From Candidatus Peregrinibacteria bacterium (GTDB lineage: Bacteria; Patescibacteriota; Gracilibacteria; UBA1369), in the NCBI GenBank assembly GCA_014728765.1, contig WJLA01000024.1:1-12482 (forward strand): a stretch of DNA of 12,482 nt. The letters are read 5' to 3'. This document shows, piece by piece, positions 6,829-12,464 of the stretch; position 1 is the stretch's first letter; each line of letters starts with the position of its first letter. A model generated the notes under the pieces. It was not told the DNA's origin. It saw only the letters and a program-made list of their open reading frames with translations, and did no database searches. The position numbers and the translations under genes were made by a program.

Positions 6829-6864
6829 GAAAGGTTCCCTAAATAAAAAAATAGGGAGCCTTTT
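6829..6864 (+). terminator. Terminator-like hairpin after the CBM-like gene
   Basis: The stem AAAGGTTCCCTA (6830-6841) pairs with TAGGGAGCCTTT (6852-6863) with one G-U pair, around a 10-base A-rich loop. It lies 22 bases after the TAG stop of the gene ending at 6807. The T-run (6861-6864) is mostly inside the stem and is followed by AAAATA, so it may act as an mRNA 3'-end stabiliser rather than a strong intrinsic terminator. Confidence 0.65.
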
Positions 6865-6879
6865 AAAATAATAAATAAC

Positions 6880-6908
6880 TTGACAAATTGCTATGATATA
6901 TTTATATT
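6880..6908 (+). promoter_or_regulatory. Promoter-like sequence, plus strand, with no gene downstream
   Basis: TTGACA (6880-6885), a 17-base spacer and TATATT (6903-6908). It would transcribe into a 50-base gap and then antisense to the flavin reductase gene. No plus-strand gene with coding character follows. Confidence 0.4.
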
Positions 6909-6929
6909 TAGGTCATATCGTGCTGTCAA
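6901..6929 (-). promoter_or_regulatory. Promoter-like sequence, minus strand, facing the plus-strand one
   Basis: Read on the minus strand: TTGACA (6929-6924), a 17-base spacer and TATAAA (6906-6901). Its -10 overlaps the -10 of the plus-strand promoter-like element. It would transcribe towards the hairpin at 6829-6864, giving a short RNA of about 65 bases if that hairpin terminates it. No minus-strand gene lies downstream. Confidence 0.35.
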
Positions 6930-6966
6930 TTTTTTGAAAATGTTTTTTTTCATTTGGGAATTCTAT

Positions 6967-7656
6967 TTAAGCTCCATATTTTTCGAAATAAATATTGTTA
7001 ATTGCGCCTTTTTGAACAAGTAATTTTCTCATTTCTTCAACCATTTTGGGATTACCACAGAGGTAGAATTCTGTGTTAATGAAATTTTTTTCTAGTCTCG
7101 GAATGATTTCGGTTACTCTTCCTTTGTGGCAATTGTCAGGTATATTTTCATCTCTTGTGATGCAACTTTCAATTTTGAAATTGTTTGCTTGTAGTTCTTT
7201 CTCAAAAGTTTTAGATGCATATTCATCTCTTAAATGCCTGCAACCGAAATATAGTGTTATTGGTGTTTTCGGTTGTTTTTTTAGTGTTTCTTTAATCATA
7301 GGGATAAATGGGGCAAGTCCAGTTCCGGTAGCGACAAAGACTTTAGAATTTGTGGTGTTGGCGACTTTAAATACTCCTGAAGGTTTTCCTAATAAGTTTA
7401 TTTCTGTTCCTTCTAAGGATTCTTCAAAAAACTTTGATCCTTCTCCACCTACTTTTGTGTCAATTAACAAGGTTAGAATTCCATTTTTGATATCCACTAT
7501 TGAATATGATCGAAAAACTCTGGGAGCAAGTTGTAAAACAACGAATTGACCTGGTGAAAAATCAAGATTTTGATCCATTTGAAAATCAATCAGATATACT
7601 TTATTACATAATTCCAGTTTTTTGGTCAGTTTTAGTTTTTGAGCGTTTGTTTGCAT
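6967..7656 (-). CDS. Ferredoxin-NADP+ reductase-type FAD/NAD(P) oxidoreductase
   Basis: A 229-residue soluble flavoprotein of the FNR superfamily that moves electrons between NAD(P)H and a one-electron acceptor through FAD. The FAD-binding beta-barrel (1-100) has RSYS (49-52) for the isoalloxazine ring and VGGEGSKF (69-76) for the phosphate. The NAD(P) domain (about 103-229) has VATGTGLAPF (108-117), FGCRHLRDEY (137-146) and YLCGNPKMV (198-206), and the chain ends FEKYGA like other FNRs. No iron-sulfur Cys cluster is present. The ATG at 7656 lies 53 bases inside the preceding membrane-protein gene. No later start fits, since the fold begins almost at once. The overlap and order point to translational coupling, with the membrane haem protein as the likely electron partner. 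NADH versus NADPH preference cannot be read. Confidence 0.92.
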   Translation of the reverse strand: MQTNAQKLKLTKKLELCNKVYLIDFQMDQNLDFSPGQFVVLQLAPRVFRSYSIVDIKNGILTLLIDTKVGGEGSKFFEESLEGTEINLLGKPSGVFKVANTTNSKVFVATGTGLAPFIPMIKETLKKQPKTPITLYFGCRHLRDEYASKTFEKELQANNFKIESCITRDENIPDNCHKGRVTEIIPRLEKNFINTEFYLCGNPKMVEEMRKLLVQKGAINNIYFEKYGA

Positions 7657-8227
7657 GATATTTTTTATAAATATAACTTGAAAATATAATTAAGGCAGTA
7701 ATTCCATAAAGTGATGTGAGAAGGTACTTTTCAGTTTGTAAAAAATGAATTGCCAATGTCGGAATGGCTAAGTAAGCAATTCTTTGTATAGTTTTCCAAT
7801 TTCTTTTAAGCCATCTCTGAGCCCGGTTGGTTGAGGTTAAAACAACCGGAGTGAGCAATAAAAGTGATAATCCTCCAGAAATTGTTAAAGTGGATACTAT
7901 TCCTCCATATTGTGAAATGAAAGGAATTAAATCTATTATCAAGACTACATGAGCAAAACCTAAAATATACATTAATATTCCCAATGCTCTTCTCCAAAAA
8001 ACTAATTGAGCCATGGTTTTTTTTAGAATTCCAAATCTTAAAAAAGATCCCGGTAGCATTGTTAAGAGAAAAATGTAGGCCGCCCACGTTGCAAATAATT
8101 TATTATACTCTTGGTATTGTAGTAGAAAATTATTATCAATTATTTTTATTATGCTCAATACTGCCAAAACAGCCAATAATATCCACTCGATTATGTAAAC
8201 TGTTTTTGTGATTTTTAATTTGTTCAT
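7604..8227 (-). CDS. Ferric-reductase-like transmembrane haem protein (MsrQ/FRD-like)
   Basis: 207 residues with about six membrane helices (roughly 10-30, 44-62, 78-100, 109-131, 147-164, 168-187) and a basic C-terminal tail. It resembles the ferric reductase-like domain that includes MsrQ and NADPH-oxidase membrane subunits: WRRALGILMYILGFAHVV (78-95) with His93, and LTSTNRAQRWLKRNWKTIQRIAYL followed by AIHF with His161. In the usual W..LH block before the last His, the His is replaced by Gln148, so at least one conserved haem ligand position is missing; His93 and His161 remain to hold one b-haem. The likely role is to carry electrons across the membrane from the flavin reductase encoded next to it. 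MsrP, the usual MsrQ partner, is not in the window. It diverges from the YceI-like gene with 52 bases between the starts. Confidence 0.85.
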   Translation of the reverse strand: MNKLKITKTVYIIEWILLAVLAVLSIIKIIDNNFLLQYQEYNKLFATWAAYIFLLTMLPGSFLRFGILKKTMAQLVFWRRALGILMYILGFAHVVLIIDLIPFISQYGGIVSTLTISGGLSLLLLTPVVLTSTNRAQRWLKRNWKTIQRIAYLAIPTLAIHFLQTEKYLLTSLYGITALIIFSSYIYKKYHANKRSKTKTDQKTGIM

Positions 8228-8255
8228 TAAGTGCTTCTTTGCTAAATTATTTAAC

Positions 8256-8261
8256 TATAAT
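8256..8261 (+). promoter_or_regulatory. -10 box of the YceI-like gene
   Basis: A perfect TATAAT at 8256-8261, about 19 bases before the ATG at 8280; no convincing -35 is visible at the right distance. On the opposite strand TTGTTA (8271-8266) with a weak -10 could serve the divergent membrane gene, so the 52-base gap probably holds overlapping divergent promoters. Confidence 0.4.
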
Positions 8262-8279
8262 TAATTAACAATATAAACA

Positions 8280-8969
8280 ATGAAAAAATATATATCAGTT
8301 TTGTTTGCGTTAACACTGCTTTTTTCTGCGTGTGCAACAACTACCGAAGAAAATACAGTATCTGATGATACTATGTCCTCTCAAAATAATCAAAGTATAA
8401 ATGATCAATCAGATATAAATACTGAGGTTGTGGTTGGTGATGATGATTCAACTGTTGAAACTTCAGTAATGATTGAAGAGCCGATAGGAGAAATGCTCGA
8501 AGTCAATCTTGATGAAAGTTATATCAAGGTAAAGGGTACAAAAGGTGATGGAGCTGTTGTTCATGATATTGAATTCCCTAACTTTAATGTTGATATTAGA
8601 CTAGATGAAGAAAATCCTGATGCTTATGAAAATGCTTCATTAAACGCCTCAATAGATATTCCTTCAATTGAATCCGATGCTGCGGGACTGACATCGCATT
8701 TGAAGGAAGCTGACTTTTTTGACACAGAGCAATTTGAAAAGGCTACTTTTGCTTCTGATGCAATAACAAATACTGAAGGTAATAATTATACTATTGATGG
8801 AATTTTAACCATAAAAGAGATTTCTGTACCGATAACATTAGAGGGAGAAATTACAGAAACCGATGCTACTATGATGGTTGTATTAGACAGATTGAATTAT
8901 GAATTGGGTTCTGAAAATATTGCTGATCAAGAAGTGCCTGTGGAAGTTTATCTAAAATTCACTGAATAA
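8280..8969 (+). CDS. YceI-like lipoprotein
   Basis: 229 residues. A lipoprotein signal peptide (KK, hydrophobic stretch, lipobox LLFSAC with Cys18) is followed by a very acidic Ser/Thr/Asp/Glu linker (about 19-73). The remaining 155 residues match the YceI fold, a lipocalin-like beta-barrel that in known members binds long polyisoprenoids: VNLDESYIKVKG, FDTEQFEKATFAS (FFDTEQFP-ATF in typical members), NNYTIDGILTIKEISVPITLEGEI and a closing strand VEVYLKF. Many YceI genes sit near cytochrome b561 or other membrane redox genes. Here the neighbour in divergent orientation is a ferric-reductase-like haem protein, which suggests an extracytoplasmic role in handling an isoprenoid quinone or similar carrier; this is inference. 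ATG with A-rich leader, no Shine-Dalgarno. It ends at a strong bidirectional terminator. Confidence 0.92.
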   Translation: MKKYISVLFALTLLFSACATTTEENTVSDDTMSSQNNQSINDQSDINTEVVVGDDDSTVETSVMIEEPIGEMLEVNLDESYIKVKGTKGDGAVVHDIEFPNFNVDIRLDEENPDAYENASLNASIDIPSIESDAAGLTSHLKEADFFDTEQFEKATFASDAITNTEGNNYTIDGILTIKEISVPITLEGEITETDATMMVVLDRLNYELGSENIADQEVPVEVYLKFTE

Positions 8970-8982
8970 AATTTGCACAATT

Positions 8983-9016
8983 AAAAAAAAGCGGTTTGCA
9001 CACAGACCGCTTTTTT
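8983..9016. terminator. Bidirectional intrinsic terminator between yceI-like and RRM genes
   Basis: An A8 run (8983-8990), GC-rich stem GCGGTTT (8991-8997) / AGACCGC (9004-9010) with a 6-base loop and one G-U pair, then a T6 run (9011-9016). It reads as a classic terminator on both strands and serves the convergent genes ending at 8969 and 9023. Confidence 0.92.
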
Positions 9017-9022
9017 AATGAT

Positions 9023-9280
9023 TTAGTCTCTTGGTTTTGGAGGTCTTGCTTCGTTAACAATCATATTTCTACCTTCAAATTCTTTTTCATGTAATTCAGA
9101 GATGGCTTTGTCAGCATCTTCGTCGTTAGCGAAAGTAACAAAACCGAATCCTTTTGATCTTCTTTGAGGATCAAGGATAATAACAGCATCTTCAACTTGT
9201 CCGAATTCTTCAAACAATTCTTGAAGTTGCTCAGTTGTAACCTTCCAATTGAGGTTACCTACAAATAATTTCTTTGACAT
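9023..9280 (-). CDS. Single-RRM RNA-binding protein
   Basis: 85 residues forming one RNA recognition motif, with RNP2 LFVGNL (5-10) and RNP1 KGFGFVTF (43-50), including the aromatic residues that stack on RNA bases, and a short Pro/Arg/Lys tail (RPPKPRD). Small one-RRM proteins of this kind occur in cyanobacteria and many other bacteria; some are cold-induced and bind single-stranded RNA. Their targets are mostly unknown. The start chosen is the ATG at 9278-9280, giving MSKKLFVGNL, because the fold begins there. A longer frame reaching back to 9346 adds 22 residues with no family resemblance and runs through a leader hairpin, so it is rejected. The gene ends at the bidirectional terminator. 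Its long leader may be regulatory. Confidence 0.95.
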   Translation of the reverse strand: MSKKLFVGNLNWKVTTEQLQELFEEFGQVEDAVIILDPQRRSKGFGFVTFANDEDADKAISELHEKEFEGRNMIVNEARPPKPRD

Positions 9281-9295
9281 AAATGTAAAATTAAA

Positions 9296-9318
9296 TAAAC
9301 ACGCAAACCTCGTGTTTA
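9296..9318 (-). promoter_or_regulatory. Hairpin in the leader of the RRM gene
   Basis: Perfect 8-base arms TAAACACG (9296-9303) and CGTGTTTA (9311-9318) flank a 7-base loop, centred about 27 bases upstream of the RRM start. As RNA on the minus strand it would be a stable hairpin just before the ribosome site. It could be a target for autoregulation or a temperature-sensitive element, but only the dyad itself is seen. Upstream -10 candidates such as TATAGT near 9374 are uncertain. Confidence 0.5.
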
Positions 9319-9417
9319 AAAGCGTAATGGTTACCAAACTGTGCACATTTAGTCATTTTCACTATAACAACGGAAGCCTACAAGTTCACTTTAGGCATAT
9401 ATTAAAGAAAAGTCAAA

Positions 9418-9855
9418 TTAATTAATGAAAATTTTGTATTCTATACTTTTCGCATTTTCCGGTAGTCCTGACGGATTGGCGTTTTCTAGTAATAAGATAA
9501 CTTCACTGTTTTCAATCTCTGAAGTATCAAAATCCAATGTTGCTTCAAATTCTATCATTCCTTCTTGCATCCAGTTTTCTTTAGCTTGTGCTACTGATTG
9601 AGTGATAATTTGATTTTGTGAATTTTTAAGTGTCACCGGGAATGAAGCCTCAAAAAACCAAATGGACTCGGCACTACCAGTTATTCTTAGCGGTGAACTG
9701 ACTGTTTCACCCGGTAAAGGATAGGTAATTTTTATATTATCATTACCATAAAATTCGGGGGCCGGTGCGTTAGCATTTCTTTGAATTGCTAATACTCCTA
9801 CTATAATTAGTAGTATTGAAACAGTTACTATGATAAGTATTTTCTTTTTATTCAA
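9418..9855 (-). CDS. Membrane-anchored Gmad2 (immunoglobulin-like) domain protein
   Basis: 145 residues. NKKK is followed by one hydrophobic segment (about 6-24) that anchors or exports the protein, then a Gmad2-type beta-sandwich (about 40-145). The family marks are clear: ITYPLPGETVSSPLRITGSA (43-62), WFFEASFPVTL (66-76), AQAKENWM (90-97), FEATLDF and NPSGLPE (127-133). Gmad2 was described in sporulation/germination proteins but is also common in non-sporulating bacteria as an extracytoplasmic domain of unknown ligand, and it is frequent in Patescibacteria. The start taken is TTG at 9853-9855, because no ATG occurs before the hydrophobic segment and an in-frame stop lies 30 bases further up. 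ATT at 9858 is an alternative. No Shine-Dalgarno. It diverges from the pseudouridine synthase gene. Confidence 0.88.
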   Translation of the reverse strand: MNKKKILIIVTVSILLIIVGVLAIQRNANAPAPEFYGNDNIKITYPLPGETVSSPLRITGSAESIWFFEASFPVTLKNSQNQIITQSVAQAKENWMQEGMIEFEATLDFDTSEIENSEVILLLENANPSGLPENAKSIEYKIFIN

Positions 9856-9921
9856 AATTCTTTTGCTATTTCTAACTAAAATATACTACTAATAAATGTA
9901 ATAATAAAGTAAATTCCATCA

Positions 9922-10590
9922 ATGAGAATTAATAAATACATTGCTTCCACAGGTTTATGCTCTAGAAGAAGCGCTGATCAATTGATTGAGCAAGGTAAAG
10001 TTAAAATAAATGGTAAAATTGCCATCCAAGGTGATCGGGTTGAGGATGGTCAAGAAGTTTTTGTAGATGGAAAATTGATCAGGAATGATCAAGATAAAGT
10101 TTATATTGCTTTTCATAAGCCTTACGGCGTGATAGTAACAGACGCTGAAAATGCTACTAACAAAGCAAGGGATTATATTGATATTGAGAAAAGATTATTT
10201 GCAGTAGGAAGACTTGATGTTAATTCAACAGGTCTTTTGATTTGCACGAATGATGGTGATGTGGTTAATCTTTTATCGAAAGCGGAAAATAAAATTGAAA
10301 AAGAATATTTGGTTGTTGTTAAAGAAAATGTAACTCCTGTTTTTTTGCAAAAAATGTCAGAAGGGGTGAGGCTTGATGAGGGTAAAACTTTGCCCGCCCA
10401 TGTAAAAAAACATGGGCATAAAGGTTTTTTGATAACCTTAGTTCAAGGATGGAATAGACAGATAAGAAGAATGTGTGAAAAGCTTGGCTATCAAGTTGTT
10501 AGTTTGAAGAGAGTCAGATTTGGTAAAATGGAGCTTGGAAATCTACAAGTCGGAGAGTGGAGATACATTAAAAAGAATGATTTATTATAG
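9922..10590 (+). CDS. RsuA/RluB/RluE/RluF-family rRNA pseudouridine synthase
   Basis: A 222-residue enzyme that isomerises specific uridines in rRNA to pseudouridine. The N-terminal S4 RNA-binding domain (about 1-50) starts MRINKYIASTGLCSRRSAD. The catalytic domain has HKPYGV (65-70), GRLDVNSTGLL (96-106) with catalytic Asp99, and the family box GWNRQIRRMCEKLGY (176-190). This family acts on 16S U516 (RsuA) or 23S sites (RluB, RluE, RluF); the GRLDxxSTGLL and NRQIRRM forms do not settle which, so no symbol is given. Length fits the family. ATG start with no Shine-Dalgarno. The gene is apparently alone, divergent from the Gmad2 gene and convergent with the four-helix membrane protein 13 bases on. 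A perfect hairpin with A-rich loop lies inside the coding region at 10396-10417. Confidence 0.95.
   Translation: MRINKYIASTGLCSRRSADQLIEQGKVKINGKIAIQGDRVEDGQEVFVDGKLIRNDQDKVYIAFHKPYGVIVTDAENATNKARDYIDIEKRLFAVGRLDVNSTGLLICTNDGDVVNLLSKAENKIEKEYLVVVKENVTPVFLQKMSEGVRLDEGKTLPAHVKKHGHKGFLITLVQGWNRQIRRMCEKLGYQVVSLKRVRFGKMELGNLQVGEWRYIKKNDLL
10396..10430 (+). other. Terminator-like hairpin inside the pseudouridine synthase gene
   Basis: GCCCATGT (10396-10403) and ACATGGGC (10410-10417) are perfect 8-base arms around an A6 loop, followed after seven bases by T6 (10425-10430). It encodes the stretch AHVKKHGHKGF, which aligns with a variable region of the family. Spacing from stem to T-run is longer than in a standard intrinsic terminator, so it may pause rather than end transcription. 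Confidence 0.45.
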
Positions 10591-10603
10591 TTTGTAAGTT
10601 TTT

Positions 10604-10996
10604 TCACTGTGCCAAATATCCGAAATACAATAAAACCAGACCTGTAATCAAAACTACTGATCCTTCAGCCAAAACCACTTTTGAATTATTTTTCCAAAGT
10701 TTGACAATGTAAAGAGTTAAAGGCGTGACAGCCAGAGTTATTATACCGGTAATAAGGATGATCCAATTTATAATTGTGATTAATATTTGCCAGATTTCGC
10801 CTGACCAAATGTTATGTCCGTTTACCATAAATAAACCTAATATAGTGCCGGCTATTCCGACCACAAAAATAACCGGTGGATAATCATCCATTGTTTCTGC
10901 AAGTTTTCGATAGAAATTATAGTTAAGTAGAATACCTGCACCGATAATGCTGAAAATTATTCCAATAAATTGAGCGTAAATAATTGAATTTTCCAT
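10604..10996 (-). CDS. Small four-helix membrane protein of unknown function
   Basis: 130 residues with four hydrophobic helices (about 8-25, 40-58, 70-97, 107-127) and short loops. A distinctive NGHNIW motif (59-64) with following W-Q-ILITIINW recalls a small-membrane-protein type I have seen in Patescibacteria and other bacteria, whose job is unknown to me; no named family can be given. It begins on the base next to the TAA stop of the FMN reductase gene (TAA directly followed by ATG), which favours translation by re-initiation and a shared mRNA. It is the only gene here that ends in TGA. Convergent with the pseudouridine synthase gene, with no clear terminator in the 13-base gap. Confidence 0.8.
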   Translation of the reverse strand: MENSIIYAQFIGIIFSIIGAGILLNYNFYRKLAETMDDYPPVIFVVGIAGTILGLFMVNGHNIWSGEIWQILITIINWIILITGIITLAVTPLTLYIVKLWKNNSKVVLAEGSVVLITGLVLLYFGYLAQ

Positions 10997-11566
10997 TTAC
11001 ATGGGGTTAGTTTGTCTATGATTTTTTAATGCGTTCAGATACCAATCAAATTCTTTTAAAAATTTTTCAACCCTTTCATTATAAGCTTTTTCAATTGCAT
11101 TTCCTTCTTCGTCAAAAGCGTCTTGAACTTTGGAAATTGGAAAAGCAGTCGGGATTGAAGGGGCTCCGACTTCAGCCATTAATGATCTGAGAGTGTGCAA
11201 TGAACGCACTCCACCGAATGGTCCGGCAGAATAAGTCACTATGCCGGATGGTTTATATAAGAATTCAGGTAAAAAATGGTCGATTATATTGATCAGTGCA
11301 GGTGGAGGTGTGTGATTGTATTCTGCTGACACGATAACAAATCCATCCGCTTCTTTTAGAATTTGATGGATTTTTTTTAAGTTTTCAGGTGCATTGTCTG
11401 CTTCGTATTCTTTGTAAACCTTGTGAAGAAGAGGTATTTCAATTTCCAAAGGATCAATCAAAGTTGTTTTATATTCCTTTTTTTTAAGTTTTTTTTCAAT
11501 AAATCGAGCCGCTTTGATGCCTTGTCTGTTGTTTCTGACCGACCCGTAAATAATTGCAATATTCAT
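10997..11566 (-). CDS. NAD(P)H-dependent FMN reductase (flavodoxin-like)
   Basis: 189 residues of the NADPH-dependent FMN reductase family: a flavodoxin-like fold that uses FMN to pass electrons from NAD(P)H to quinones, flavin, azo compounds or metals. Seen: N-terminal strand IAIIYGSVRNNRQG (3-16) with the FMN phosphate loop, SAEYNHTPPPALINIID (80-96) with the FMN-binding and dimer motif, and YSAGPFGGVRS (112-122) as the second flavin loop. Length is typical and there is no signal peptide, so it is cytosolic. The natural substrate cannot be told; detoxification of electrophiles or quinones is common in the family. First gene of a two-gene unit with the four-helix membrane protein. It diverges from the BrkB gene across 67 bases that hold promoters too weak to assign. 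The ATG start is preceded by an A/T-rich leader only. Confidence 0.93.
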   Translation of the reverse strand: MNIAIIYGSVRNNRQGIKAARFIEKKLKKKEYKTTLIDPLEIEIPLLHKVYKEYEADNAPENLKKIHQILKEADGFVIVSAEYNHTPPPALINIIDHFLPEFLYKPSGIVTYSAGPFGGVRSLHTLRSLMAEVGAPSIPTAFPISKVQDAFDEEGNAIEKAYNERVEKFLKEFDWYLNALKNHRQTNPM

Positions 11567-11633
11567 TTGGAAAAAAAATTATGACTTTTACACATTAACG
11601 TTTATGATTCAATAAAACAATAATTTTCCGAAT

Positions 11634-12464
11634 ATGAAGAAATATCTTAAATTTTGGACAAGTCTTTTTAAACACTTTCAAAAAGATGAAGTTGATCAAT
11701 TGGCTGCCGCTATTTCTTTTTATGCAACTTTTTCATTGATTCCAATCGCTGTGATAGCTGTGGGAATAGCCGGTATTTTTTATGATAGAACAATAGCCAA
11801 GGATTGGTTATTCGAAAATATGAGCAAGGTTATTGGCGATGATAAGGTGCCGTTTTGGGTTAATGTTTTTGAAAATACTTTTACCACATCTTCCAGTATT
11901 TGGGCGATTTTAATAAGTGTGGTGATTTTGTTTTTTATTTCCAGCGGTCTTTTTGTTCAAATAAAAAATGCATTGAATAGGATTTTTAAGACTAAAGATA
12001 TAGAATTGCATGGTTTTAAAAAATTTTTTAGAAATAGCTTATTACCATTTTTAATGGTGTTGTCATCGGGAATAATTTTGTTTTTGGTGATTTTTGCACA
12101 AACATTTTTCACTCTCTTGGGTGATTGGATTAGAGAATATATTGATTTGCCCAGTTATTATTCTCAGCTTGTTTTTTCAACAATTATTATTACCGGAATA
12201 TTTGCCGGAGTATATAAATTGTTTGCCAAAATCAGTATTGATTGGAAGCATGTTCTAATCGGGGGTTTGATTGCGGCAATTTTGTTACAGATAGGAATAT
12301 ATTTAATATCTATCTTTTTTGATTTAAGTGGAGTGTTGCAATTGTATAGTGCCGCCGCTTCAATAGTGGCAGTTCTTTATTGGATATTTTTTTCAACACA
12401 AATATTTTTGTTCGGAGCTGAAATTGTATATCAACTTCATGTGAGTGATAAAAAAAATAAATAA
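11634..12464 (+). CDS. YihY / BrkB family membrane protein
   Basis: 276 residues with six predicted membrane helices (about 28-48, 88-110, 137-160, 178-197, 206-228, 240-262). The family signature near the first helix is intact: DQLAAAISFYATFSLIPIAV (21-40). Conserved C-terminal segments include DWKHVLIGGLIAAILLQIG and SIVAVLYWIFFSTQIFLFGAE, with the membrane-buried GAE (261-263). The family was once annotated as ribonuclease BN by error; the true function is not established, and transport or envelope roles have been proposed. The protein begins with a basic amphipathic stretch (MKKYLKFWTSLFKHF) and ends DKKNK. ATG chosen because it precedes the conserved helix by the usual distance; no Shine-Dalgarno. 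The gene is complete, ending 18 bases before the window edge. Confidence 0.93.
   Translation: MKKYLKFWTSLFKHFQKDEVDQLAAAISFYATFSLIPIAVIAVGIAGIFYDRTIAKDWLFENMSKVIGDDKVPFWVNVFENTFTTSSSIWAILISVVILFFISSGLFVQIKNALNRIFKTKDIELHGFKKFFRNSLLPFLMVLSSGIILFLVIFAQTFFTLLGDWIREYIDLPSYYSQLVFSTIIITGIFAGVYKLFAKISIDWKHVLIGGLIAAILLQIGIYLISIFFDLSGVLQLYSAAASIVAVLYWIFFSTQIFLFGAEIVYQLHVSDKKNK

Noticed and set aside
6829..6929. Miniature inverted-repeat element spanning the gap after the CBM-like gene
   Set aside because: Only the 6-base TTGACA hexamers match between the ends, with no longer terminal repeats or target duplication, so promoters are the simpler reading.
7073..7549. 158-codon plus-strand frame opposite the flavin reductase gene, downstream of a promoter-like sequence
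   Set aside because: It is antisense to a well-conserved gene, shows no domain or start signal and reflects the codon use of the real gene.
9281..9346. N-terminal 22-residue extension of the RRM protein
   Set aside because: The extra residues have no family resemblance and run through a leader hairpin; the ATG at 9280 gives a canonical RRM start.
10604..10606. UGA read as glycine (code 25, Gracilibacteria/Absconditabacteria)
   Set aside because: All conserved genes are full length without in-frame UGA, and the single UGA ends a membrane protein at a sensible place. UGA is a rare normal stop here.
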